From Eubacteriales Family XIII. Incertae Sedis bacterium (GTDB lineage: Bacteria; Bacillota; Clostridia; Peptostreptococcales; Anaerovoracaceae), in assembly GCA_031266025.1 (NCBI GenBank), contig JAISBV010000161.1:1-40828 (forward strand): 40,828 nucleotides of DNA, written 5' to 3'. The first letter of the stretch is position 1. Each line of letters opens with the position of its first letter. The translations under genes and the position numbers were made by a program. The notes under the pieces were generated by a model. The model had not been told where the DNA came from and searched no databases. It saw nothing but the letters and a program-made list of their open reading frames with translations. Shown here in pieces: positions 18,118 through 27,287 of this stretch.

Positions 18118-19362
18118 TCAAAGCAGACGATTCCAATTTTGACGCTTGCGGCCGATTACGGCGCCTGAATACCCTGAGTAATCCGTGATAAGCTCCGCAG
18201 CTTCGTGCAGTCCGTCCAAAGTCACGCCGTCGATTTTCGCAAGTACCTCGTCCGGCGTAAATATCTTGTTCAAAAGCAGATAATTCTTGCCTATCGAAAA
18301 CATCCTGCCGTTTACATTCTCCTGTCCGAATATATAATGGCTCTTCATCTGCTCCTTGGCCGCGTCCGCCTCATCCCGGCAGACGCCTTCCTTCTTGAGT
18401 TTTTTGAGTTCATCCGCGATGGCCTTCACGGTTTCGCGCACCTTGTCGTGCCCGACGCCGGCATAGATGCTGAACATACCGTCATTTGTGAAAGAACTCG
18501 TCGACGAGTACACGGAATAAGCCAAACCCTTCTGTTCCCTTATATTCTGAAAGAGACGCGCGCTCATGCTTCCGCCCATGATGTTGTTCAGCATCGTAAG
18601 ACTGTAATAACGCCTGTCCTCAAGCGCGACGCCTTTCACGCCCATGCAGATATGACTCTGTTCCGTATCCTTGACCTTGGAACGGTAGCGCGGCGCATAC
18701 GCGTTGCAATCGGGAAATGCGGACTCAAGTCCTGCGGGCAGACCGGAGAAGAGTTTTTCCAATTCGTACTCTGTTTCGGCGGCGTCAAAGCCGCCCGCCA
18801 CCGCCAAGACGATATTGTCGGTCGTGTAGAATCGCTTCATGTAAGCGCGTATGGTGGCGCTTTTGATACCGGTCAGCGTAGACGGCACGCCTATAATACT
18901 CTTGGCGAGCGCCGAACCGTGAAAGACCTGTTCGCTGATCAGGTCATGTATATCGTCTTCGGGGCTGTCCTCTATCATCTTGATCTCTTCGCATATAACA
19001 CGACGTTCCTTGTCCATTTCCTCCTTGTCGAAACGGGAAAAAAGCAACATATCGCTCAATATCTCCGCGCCCTTCGCAAAGTTGGCGCTCAGTGTTTTTA
19101 AGTAATAACAGGTCGCCTCTTTCCCCGTAAACGCGTTTATCTGTCCGCCTATGCGATCTACGTCTTCCGCTATCTGCTTGGCTGTTCGCTTGTCAGTTCC
19201 CTTGAACAGCATATGTTCCGTAAAATGAGATATCCCCGATCTCCGCTCACTCTCGCGCACCGCGCCCGCGCGTACCCAAACGCCCAATGAGACGGATTTC
19301 ACATGGGGAATCTCTTCTGTAATAAGGCGTATACCGCAATTCAATGTTTTTGTTTCAATCAT
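18118..19362 (-). CDS. M16-family zinc peptidase (pitrilysin/processing peptidase-like)
   Basis: HFTEHMLFKGTDKR (HxxEH), QINAFTGKEATCYYLKTL, VICEEIKMIEDSPED, MGGSMSARLFQNIREQKGLAYSVYSS. Confidence 0.95.
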   Translation of the reverse strand: MIETKTLNCGIRLITEEIPHVKSVSLGVWVRAGAVRESERRSGISHFTEHMLFKGTDKRTAKQIAEDVDRIGGQINAFTGKEATCYYLKTLSANFAKGAEILSDMLLFSRFDKEEMDKERRVICEEIKMIEDSPEDDIHDLISEQVFHGSALAKSIIGVPSTLTGIKSATIRAYMKRFYTTDNIVLAVAGGFDAAETEYELEKLFSGLPAGLESAFPDCNAYAPRYRSKVKDTEQSHICMGVKGVALEDRRYYSLTMLNNIMGGSMSARLFQNIREQKGLAYSVYSSTSSFTNDGMFSIYAGVGHDKVRETVKAIADELKKLKKEGVCRDEADAAKEQMKSHYIFGQENVNGRMFSIGKNYLLLNKIFTPDEVLAKIDGVTLDGLHEAAELITDYSGYSGAVIGRKRQNWNRLL

Positions 19363-19525
19363 ATCGCTTTCCTATGGGATAATACGATTCGCGCCGACTG
19401 TACAACGACTCGGAACAATGATACCCTTCAATTCTCCGTTCAAACATATTGATATGTAACTATCCAAACTCCGCGTGTTTATGCCCTGTAAACGCGCCTG
19501 TCTCGGAACTTGCCGCCGGGGAAGC

Positions 19526-22033
19526 TCAATGCACGGGAACGGAATCGGCCGGCGTCTCGGTTTCCGTGCCGGCGCCGTTCAAATTCTCTTGCGGAGTTTC
19601 GGGAGACGGCGTATCCAAAGCGCCGTCGCTTGAGACTCCGCCTTCGCCTGCCGGGGCCGGGTTCTGCGCGTCTCCCTCGCCGGGCGAAACCGGATACGGC
19701 GACGCGGCGCGCATCTCGCAAAGCATGTACGCGACCTTCGCCGCCTGCGCGCGCGTCGCGCCGGCCTGCGGAGCAAACCCGCCGTCCGGCATACCGTTCA
19801 TAATGCCCGCGCGCACTATTTTTTCCACGGCCTCAAGCGCCCACGGACTGACAACGGCGGAATCGGCAAAGACAGGCGATACGCCGGCATCCGTAAGCGG
19901 CATACCCGTAACCGCCGCGAAATTCGCCAACATAACAGTCATCTGTTCGCGCGTGATCGGAAGATCGGGCGCAAAATGCGTTTCGTCCACGCCTTTGACT
20001 ACGCCCATGCCGTAGCCCCAGTTCACATAGCTGTAATACCAACCGTCCGTAGGAACATCCTCAAAACCCGAAGGCGGCTGTGCGTTCAAATCGAGACCGT
20101 CCATGGTTTTTGCGAGCATGGCCAGAAATTGCGCGCGCGTGAGTTCAAGATCCGGACCGAACATATCGCCGCCTACGCCGTTTACGACGCCTTGACTTGC
20201 GAGCGATTCGATATATTGCTTTGCCCAGTGATCAAGGCCCGTAACGGGATCAAGCAAATCCGTGAACGTGATCTTCGCGCCGACCTGTACAGGTATGTTT
20301 ACGGCAAATTTGCCGTTATACGAAACCCTTATCGCCCCGTTGACGCCTGTTCTGTCCGCGGCCGTAAATACGCCGTTTTCATCAATGACGCCCACATTGT
20401 CGTCGCATTCCCAAGTAAAGAGATTATCCCTTTGAGCGACGGGGGCATAGCCGTGCCGCGCCGTAACATTTAAATCAAGTGTCTGCCGCGGATCGGCAAA
20501 GAGTTCTTTCACACTCGGCGTCAGCGAGAGATCCTTGTCCACGACTTCGATATCCGCCGTCGTTTCCGCGCCGCCGTCCTTTACGGATATCTGTATTTTG
20601 CCCGGCGCGTTGCCGGCCGTATATACGCCGCCTTGACTGACGGAACCGCCGCCCGCCGTCACCTCGTAACGCAGACCGCTGACAGCGCCGGCGCCGCTGC
20701 GCTCATAAAGACCGTTGCTCCTGTATGTGGTCAGCTTGACGTCGGCCCCCGGCAGCGCCAGATAATGATCTTGGTATGTGCTGAGCACGGAATCGCCGCG
20801 CGCCGGCAAATCCTTGTATACAAAGAAAAGCCCGTTCGCCACGGCTCTCTGCGAACCGCCTGAGGGCGAATTTTTCACCGTCGCCTTCGCGTCAATACCG
20901 GGCTTTCGAACAACCATGGCCGATGAGCCGCCGCCGTCAAGATTCGCGACGACGACGCAGCCGAGCTCTACCATATGTTTAGCCGCGTCCGTGAGACCGA
21001 GCCCGCCCGATATGCCGGGCTGTCTGCCGTCCAAGACATAGAGCATGACAGAACCGTCGTTCTTTATGCCAAGAAGCGTGCGCGGATTCGGGTTCGTGCC
21101 CTCCGTAACCCACTTGCCGTGATCATAGAGCAGATAGTACATGCCAAGGCATTCCTTGCTCCTTGACAGTACGCCGTTGTCGGTGTCGGTGGCGTTGATT
21201 TCAACGCGCATGCCCGCCGCCATTTCCTTCAATGCCTCCGCCGTAGCGGAATCGGCTTCCGTAGACAATACGAGCTGGCTGTCGCCTATGGGCGCGTCGC
21301 CGCCTGAATAGCGTATCGCGGCCACCGTAGCGATAACGGGTTTGCCGAATCGCAACTGCGCCGCCTCGGACGAGCCGGCATCCAGAATAACCTCTATGTT
21401 CTCCCCGCTCGTCTTTGTGCTCGCGCCGTAAGATCTGTTGTATAGATGGAGTGATTTCGATTTGCCGTGCGGCACGTTGAAATAGCCGATGTTTGCGTTA
21501 TACGGCGTCTGCGCGTAGCTTCCGTCGGCTTGCGGAACGAATATATCCGTGCGGAGACTGTAGTTAACGGATGTCCATACGAGTTCGGCCTTGCCGGTTT
21601 CATCGAACGAAACCGCGAATTTCGGATCATAGCCCGACGAAACAATAGCGCCGTCATGTATTGTGAGACCCATAGTGCAGCCTGTATTCGTGTCAAAGAT
21701 ATCGCCGTTGACGCCCGCAACCACTTTGAATCCCCGGGCTTCAAGCGTATTTACCATCGTGTCAAGCACGTACCGCGCGCTGACGTCGCCCGCAAAGACG
21801 ACGGGCTGCAGACCCGTACCGGCGAAATCGGCCGTAACCGTATAGGCGCGTTCAACGCCGTTAGTGTCGTTACCCGCGTATATTTCGGAGAAATCGGCGC
21901 CGTCGAATATACGAAGATGCGAGCTGTAATAAACGTTGCCTATACCGTTTGTGCGCGTATATCCGGGCAGCAAAACACCGGCCAGCATGACAAACGCGAC
22001 AAGCAGGGCCAGTTTCGATTTGTTTCGTATCAT
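19526..22033 (-). CDS. Secreted phosphodiester glycosidase (NAGPA-like) domain protein with three C-terminal SLH repeats
   Basis: Signal peptide; VVAGVNGDIFDTNTGCTMGLTIHDG, VVANLDGGGSSAMVVR (NAGPA hallmark); three SLH-like repeats (FTDLLDPVTGLDHWAKQYIESLASQGVVNG..., FEDVPTDGWYYSYVNWGYGMGVVKG..., FADSAVVSPWALEAVEKIVRAGIMNG...). Confidence 0.88.
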   Translation of the reverse strand: MIRNKSKLALLVAFVMLAGVLLPGYTRTNGIGNVYYSSHLRIFDGADFSEIYAGNDTNGVERAYTVTADFAGTGLQPVVFAGDVSARYVLDTMVNTLEARGFKVVAGVNGDIFDTNTGCTMGLTIHDGAIVSSGYDPKFAVSFDETGKAELVWTSVNYSLRTDIFVPQADGSYAQTPYNANIGYFNVPHGKSKSLHLYNRSYGASTKTSGENIEVILDAGSSEAAQLRFGKPVIATVAAIRYSGGDAPIGDSQLVLSTEADSATAEALKEMAAGMRVEINATDTDNGVLSRSKECLGMYYLLYDHGKWVTEGTNPNPRTLLGIKNDGSVMLYVLDGRQPGISGGLGLTDAAKHMVELGCVVVANLDGGGSSAMVVRKPGIDAKATVKNSPSGGSQRAVANGLFFVYKDLPARGDSVLSTYQDHYLALPGADVKLTTYRSNGLYERSGAGAVSGLRYEVTAGGGSVSQGGVYTAGNAPGKIQISVKDGGAETTADIEVVDKDLSLTPSVKELFADPRQTLDLNVTARHGYAPVAQRDNLFTWECDDNVGVIDENGVFTAADRTGVNGAIRVSYNGKFAVNIPVQVGAKITFTDLLDPVTGLDHWAKQYIESLASQGVVNGVGGDMFGPDLELTRAQFLAMLAKTMDGLDLNAQPPSGFEDVPTDGWYYSYVNWGYGMGVVKGVDETHFAPDLPITREQMTVMLANFAAVTGMPLTDAGVSPVFADSAVVSPWALEAVEKIVRAGIMNGMPDGGFAPQAGATRAQAAKVAYMLCEMRAASPYPVSPGEGDAQNPAPAGEGGVSSDGALDTPSPETPQENLNGAGTETETPADSVPVH

Positions 22034-22140
22034 TAAAGTACCTCGTTGCAAGGCCAAAGAACAGCCGATATCGCTTTTGGAATTGTGCTACCTAATTGTA
22101 TCAAACACATGACAGGGAAAGCAAGTTACGGTTATATGTC

Positions 22141-23829
22141 TTATCTGCGTTTTTTGCCGCGCAGCGCGTTCAGCAGCCGGACAGCGGCGCGGCCCTTTGG
22201 CAACAGCAGCAATTCTTCCTCCGTGATCGCGCCGCTGAGGAAGATAAAGACCGCGTAAACGGCCGCGCCGATCGCTACGGAAATGACGGTCGGCAAGGCG
22301 CTCATACCTGTCAGTGCGTGCAAAGCGGTATATACGGCGAAAACGACGGCGCTCATGACGACGGCGGCCGCGCCCGGTTTTATGTACGTGAGCCATATGT
22401 CGAAGCGCGCGCCCGTATGCCGTCTCACGCCCGCAAGATTCAAAACAGCGGCCAGAATATAGGCCGTGACTGTACCAATGGCCGCGCCTTTGACGCCCAA
22501 TTCCGGTATCGCTATCAGATTCCATGTGACGGCGACTTTCGCGACGGCGCCAAAGCAGAGGTTTCGAACCGGAATCATCTGTCGTCCGACGCCCTGCAGC
22601 ACGCCTGTCAATGTCTGTATGATTGAGAGGAAGATGATACCAAAGCCCAGTATGAAAAGAAATGACGAGGCGGAAACGGCCGCCTCCTTAACCGCGGGGA
22701 AGAAAAGCAGCATTATCTGCTCTGACAGCGTCATAATACCGAACGCGCACGGCAGACCTATGACGACGGACGTTCTGAGACCCAATTGTATATTGTGCCG
22801 CAAAAAATCAACGTCTTTCCGTTTGTGAGCGGCCGCAACCGCCGGAACAAGACTCATGGCCACGGCCTGCGTCAGTATCTGCGGCAGGTTGATAAGGGAA
22901 TTGGCAAAGCCCGAAAGTTGACCGTATGTCTTTACAACCTCATCCGCGGCCCAGCCCAAGCCTGACAGGCGGTTCGTGATAATGACGAGATCAATGAAAT
23001 TCATGATGGGCATAATGGCCGCGCCTATCGTGATGGGTACGGCTATCCACAGCATACGCAACAGTATGCCGGGAACGGATTCGTCGGTTTGCGCGGGATC
23101 GGCGCTTCTCGCCGCGCGTTCATCCGGATGCGACAGCGCCGTATACGGCTCACCCGCTTCCGAAGCCGCGCGTTCCGCGGAAAGAGCGCCTTTTTCCCCG
23201 CCGCCAAGGGCGTAGATCGCAACGACCGTGACAAAGCCCGCCGCCGCGCCCGCCGCCGCGCCGAACGCCGCGCCCGCCGCCGCGAATTGCTCGCCTTTCG
23301 GCAGCAGGTACCACGCGAGAGAAAGGCCCGTCGCTACGCGAAAGAACTGCTCTGAAACCTGCGACGTCGCCGTGGGCCGCATATTCTGCTTGCCCTGAAA
23401 ATACCCTCTGTACGCGGCCATAAGCGGCACTATGAACAGTGCCGGCGCGATTGCCTTCACTGAATACGCCGAATTTTCCATATTCGGGAAAAATTGTAAC
23501 AGAAAATCCGTCTTAAAGAAGCAGAATGTTGAAGACGCCCATCCTATCGCAAACAGCAGTATGAACGAAACGCGAAACACCCTGTGCGCGTCGCGCGGAC
23601 GATCCACGGCGATGCGTTCGGATACCATTCGCGATATGGCTACGGGTATTCCCGAGTTGGACAACACAAGAAACATCACATAAATGGTATAGGCTGTCTG
23701 ATAGTAGCCAATGCCCGTATCGCTGATCATGTTTACGAGCGGAATCTTAAAGACAGCGCCGAACGCCTTTATAATTACGCCGGCGGCGGCCAAAATGACC
23801 GCGCCTTGCATAAACGTCCTTTTAGACAT
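22141..23829 (-). CDS. Polysaccharide biosynthesis / lipid flippase, SpoVB/MurJ-like (MOP superfamily)
   Basis: Multi-TM; KTFMQGAVILAAAGVIIKAFGAVFKIPL-type start, GYFQGKQNMRPTATSQVSEQFFRV. Confidence 0.88.
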   Translation of the reverse strand: MSKRTFMQGAVILAAAGVIIKAFGAVFKIPLVNMISDTGIGYYQTAYTIYVMFLVLSNSGIPVAISRMVSERIAVDRPRDAHRVFRVSFILLFAIGWASSTFCFFKTDFLLQFFPNMENSAYSVKAIAPALFIVPLMAAYRGYFQGKQNMRPTATSQVSEQFFRVATGLSLAWYLLPKGEQFAAAGAAFGAAAGAAAGFVTVVAIYALGGGEKGALSAERAASEAGEPYTALSHPDERAARSADPAQTDESVPGILLRMLWIAVPITIGAAIMPIMNFIDLVIITNRLSGLGWAADEVVKTYGQLSGFANSLINLPQILTQAVAMSLVPAVAAAHKRKDVDFLRHNIQLGLRTSVVIGLPCAFGIMTLSEQIMLLFFPAVKEAAVSASSFLFILGFGIIFLSIIQTLTGVLQGVGRQMIPVRNLCFGAVAKVAVTWNLIAIPELGVKGAAIGTVTAYILAAVLNLAGVRRHTGARFDIWLTYIKPGAAAVVMSAVVFAVYTALHALTGMSALPTVISVAIGAAVYAVFIFLSGAITEEELLLLPKGRAAVRLLNALRGKKRR

Positions 23830-25123
23830 TATTATTCAATTCTTCGAGGATGCCGGCGGTCGCCTCATCAGTCTCAAACATAATTTTTTCCACGTCTATA
23901 GTCTTATACTCTCCGTTCTTGTAGAGAATCTTGCCGTCGGCCATCGTCAGCAGCACATCGCCGCCGCAGGCTGAGTAGACGAGGTTGTTCGCGACGTCGT
24001 GTATGGGATGCATATTGGGAACTGACAGATTCACGACTATCAAATCGGCTCTTGCGCCAACGCGCAAAACGCCGCAGTCCGCGCGCCCCTGACTCTTGGC
24101 GCCTCCGAGCGTAGCGGCTCTGATCGTTTCCGCGGGGCTCACGAACGTCGGATCCCGACGCAGCAGTTTGTTGGCAAGCGCGAAGAACTTCATCTCTTCG
24201 ATAAAATTCATGCTGTTATTGCTCGCGGCGCCGTCTGTGCCTATTGCGACGTTAACGCCTTTTCCGAGCAGGCGCGGTATATTGCAAACACCGCTCGACA
24301 GTTTCATGTTACTGACCGGGCAACTTGCGACCGTAACGCCTTTTCGCGCGAAAATCTCCACATCCTCATCCGTCGCCCAAACGCAATGGGCGGCCGTTGT
24401 CCTCGTTTCGAAAAATCCGAGCGACGCGAGATACGCGGTCGGCGTCTTTCCGTCGCGGCGCGCTATACACTCCTCTTGTTCCGCCAAAGTCTCGGACACG
24501 TGGACGTGCATGCCCGCGCCCATCTTGTTCGCGTAATCGGCCAACTGCGCCGCTATTTTGGGGTTCGACGTATATTCGCCGTGAAGCGCCATCTCGACCT
24601 TTACGCGACCGTCGGCGGCTTCATTATAAGTTTCAAACAGGCTTTTCGCCTCGCGAAACGCCTCCAAATCCGCAAGCTCGGCGTCCGTGAAGCAGGTTAT
24701 GCCTCTGGATATATTTACCTTAGCGCCGCTCTCAAGGAAGGCCTTTACCATATCTTCGCAGAAGTAATACATATCCGTAGTCGAAACGACGCCAAAGCGC
24801 AGCGACTCCGCTATGGCGAGCAGCGTAGCCCTATACACGGCGGCGCCCGTAAGCTTTTCCTCAAACGGAAATATGCGCGTCGTAAGCCAATCCTGCAATT
24901 TTAAATTCTCGCCGTAACCGCGCAGCAACGTCATAGGCGAATGGGCGTGCGCGTTGCAGAAAGCGGGCATAAGCAAGCGGCCCGCGCCGGCATAGCTCTC
25001 GCTGAAATTCTCCGCCGGCGGTTCATCGCCGATATACGTTATACGGGAACCTGCCACAGCTACGTATTTGTTCGTCTCTGTGCGTCCTTCTTCGTTCAAA
25101 ACACTGATATTTTTAAAAAGCAT
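23822..25123 (-). CDS. mtaD: Amidohydrolase: 5-methylthioadenosine/S-adenosylhomocysteine deaminase
   Basis: LLMPAFCNAHAHSPMTLLRGYGENLKLQDWL, HVHVSET, CPVSNMKLSSGVCNIPRLLGKGVNVAIGTDGAASNNSMNF. Confidence 0.88.
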   Translation of the reverse strand: MLFKNISVLNEEGRTETNKYVAVAGSRITYIGDEPPAENFSESYAGAGRLLMPAFCNAHAHSPMTLLRGYGENLKLQDWLTTRIFPFEEKLTGAAVYRATLLAIAESLRFGVVSTTDMYYFCEDMVKAFLESGAKVNISRGITCFTDAELADLEAFREAKSLFETYNEAADGRVKVEMALHGEYTSNPKIAAQLADYANKMGAGMHVHVSETLAEQEECIARRDGKTPTAYLASLGFFETRTTAAHCVWATDEDVEIFARKGVTVASCPVSNMKLSSGVCNIPRLLGKGVNVAIGTDGAASNNSMNFIEEMKFFALANKLLRRDPTFVSPAETIRAATLGGAKSQGRADCGVLRVGARADLIVVNLSVPNMHPIHDVANNLVYSACGGDVLLTMADGKILYKNGEYKTIDVEKIMFETDEATAGILEELNNNV

Positions 25124-26193
25124 TACTGTTTTCCTTTCTGCAAAAAATCCGAAACGGCGCTCAAAAAACCGTCCATTTCCGCGTCGGTTCCAATACTTAC
25201 GCGCAGATATCGCTCTGTTTCGGGCGCCGAAAAATGCCGAACAAGTATGCCGCGCGCGCGCAGGTATTCCAAAAGTTCTGCGGCGCTCAAGTCGGCGTGC
25301 GTTATGAACAGAAAATTCGCGGCGCTGTCGGTCAAGGAAAAACCCATTTTGCGCAAAGCGGCGGATACCCTCTCTCTCGTCGCGATCACCTGCCGCGCGC
25401 GCATCTCAAAATATGCCTTCTCCCCTAAGGAAACGACTCCCACTGCGGACGCAATGCTGTCTACAGGATAAGAGTTAAACGAATTTTTAACAGTATCGAG
25501 CACCGAAATGAGCTCCGGAGAGCCGAAGGCCATACCGAGTCTGAGCCCCGCCAATGATCGCCCCTTGGAGAATGTCTGCACTATAAGCAGGTTTTCATAT
25601 TTTGATATAAGCTCTACAGACGAACGAGCCCCGAAATCGACATAGGCCTCGTCCACGATCACGACGGAACCCGTGTTCGCCGAAACAATTTCATCTATTT
25701 CCGAAATATCGAGCGCTATACCGGTCGGAGCGTTCGGATTCGCTATAATTACGCCGCCGTTCTCCGAGCGATAATCGCAAGGATGAATGCGCAAATCCGG
25801 CCCAAGCGCCACCCTGCGAAACGGTATACCGAACAACTCGCACCAAACCGGATAGAACGAATATGTTATACTTGGGAACAATACAGGCTTATCTGAATTG
25901 AAAAACCCGCGAAACGCCAATGCCAACACCTCATCCGAGCCGTTGGACACAAAGACCGAGGCGCTGTCTAATCCGTATTCCCTCGCAAGCGCCCGTCTAA
26001 GCTCCGCGCCGTCTATCTGCGGATACCGTCTCAGCCTGTCTGAACCAACGCCGCGCAAAAGCGCGCCGACCCCCGGCGCCGGCGGATAGGGATTTTCGTT
26101 GGCGTTCAATTTGATCACGCCGTCGCCCTTTGGCTGTTCTCCTGCCTTATAGGGCTTTATTTTAATAATGTTTTCTTTCCATTTTTGTGTCAT
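25123..26193 (-). CDS. hisC: Histidinol-phosphate aminotransferase (PLP-dependent class I/II)
   Basis: IKLNANENPYPPAPGV, FVSNGSDEVLALAFR, VIVDEAYVDFG, TFSKGRSLAGLRLGMAFG. Confidence 0.9.
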   Translation of the reverse strand: MTQKWKENIIKIKPYKAGEQPKGDGVIKLNANENPYPPAPGVGALLRGVGSDRLRRYPQIDGAELRRALAREYGLDSASVFVSNGSDEVLALAFRGFFNSDKPVLFPSITYSFYPVWCELFGIPFRRVALGPDLRIHPCDYRSENGGVIIANPNAPTGIALDISEIDEIVSANTGSVVIVDEAYVDFGARSSVELISKYENLLIVQTFSKGRSLAGLRLGMAFGSPELISVLDTVKNSFNSYPVDSIASAVGVVSLGEKAYFEMRARQVIATRERVSAALRKMGFSLTDSAANFLFITHADLSAAELLEYLRARGILVRHFSAPETERYLRVSIGTDAEMDGFLSAVSDFLQKGKQ

Positions 26194-26218
26194 ATCGGGT
26201 TTAGCGACGCGCCGCGTC

Positions 26219-27244
26219 TCACTCCGGAATATCCGAGGCTTCCCCGCCTCCGCCCAAACCCGCGCGCTCGTCGGGAGACGGATACCTGTCGCTCAGATAC
26301 GCCGCTCCGAATTCATCCATGAGTTCGCGAGCCTTAATGTCATAAAGCTCGTATGTCAGCGTGCTGCGTATAGACTCGCGCTGCGCGGCGAGCGAGCGGA
26401 TGCTGCGTATATCCGTAACCTTCAATATATGAAAGCCGAACTGAGATTCCACGATACCGCTCAATTCGTCTTGCGGCAAGACAAACGCGACGTCGCTGAA
26501 TTCCGGCACGTAGGCGTCTCTCACAGCGTAATCCAAATCGCCGCCCTTATCCTTCGTGCCGTCCGTGCCGTATTCGAGCGCCATATCCTCAAAGCTTTCC
26601 TCGCCGCTCGCGATCTTCTCGCGTATCTCCTCGGCAAGCTGTCTGTCTTCGTCATTATGATCCGCGTCGCCGACCAGTATATGGCTTATGCGCCGCTGCT
26701 CCGTGTCCTCGTATTCGTTTTCATGCGCAACGTAATACGCTTCTATCTCGGCCTCCGTCGGCAGAACGCCGCCCTCCGTAACCTCATCCGCCAAGGCCTG
26801 GAAATAGTATTGCGTTTCCGTGTAGTATTTCAGCGTATCGTCCGTTATGCCTTTCTCTCTTAATATATCCCTTACTCCTTCGGTTTGATATATCATATCC
26901 GTAAACTGCTTGATGCTGTCGTCGGCGTCATCCGGAAAAACATCTTTACCCTTGAAATACTCTTCCATAGCCGCCGCTTGTACCATGGTGTCCAGTGTAT
27001 CGGCTCTGTAGAGAGTCTTTTCGTCGTCGGAGAGATTCGAAGAATCGTAGCCATACAGGAAAAACATGAGTTCCGTGAAAGCGTTCACACTGTTTTCTGT
27101 GATCTCGATGTCGCCCACTTTGGCAAGCACCTCGGAATTGTCGCTGCCGCTGCCGCAGCCCGTTAGCGTCGACGCCGCGCCGAGTATAACGGCAAACAGC
27201 AGCGCAATCGCGATTTTGAAATTTCTTGCAGTTTTTGTTTTCAT
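26219..27244 (-). CDS. PrsA/SurA-like peptidyl-prolyl isomerase (parvulin) lipoprotein foldase
   Basis: Lipobox STLTGCGSG; parvulin core RRISHILVGDADHNDE..., FEDMALEYGTDGTKDKGGDLDY, FGFHILKVTDI. Confidence 0.9.
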   Translation of the reverse strand: MKTKTARNFKIAIALLFAVILGAASTLTGCGSGSDNSEVLAKVGDIEITENSVNAFTELMFFLYGYDSSNLSDDEKTLYRADTLDTMVQAAAMEEYFKGKDVFPDDADDSIKQFTDMIYQTEGVRDILREKGITDDTLKYYTETQYYFQALADEVTEGGVLPTEAEIEAYYVAHENEYEDTEQRRISHILVGDADHNDEDRQLAEEIREKIASGEESFEDMALEYGTDGTKDKGGDLDYAVRDAYVPEFSDVAFVLPQDELSGIVESQFGFHILKVTDIRSIRSLAAQRESIRSTLTYELYDIKARELMDEFGAAYLSDRYPSPDERAGLGGGGEASDIPE

Positions 27245-27287
27245 TTCATTTGCTCCGTATTCTTCAAATATAATGCACACAAAGTTA

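Noticed and set aside
18205-19101. 298-aa plus-strand ORF antisense to the M16 peptidase
   Set aside because: Shadow ORF; His/Arg-rich composition typical of antisense reading.
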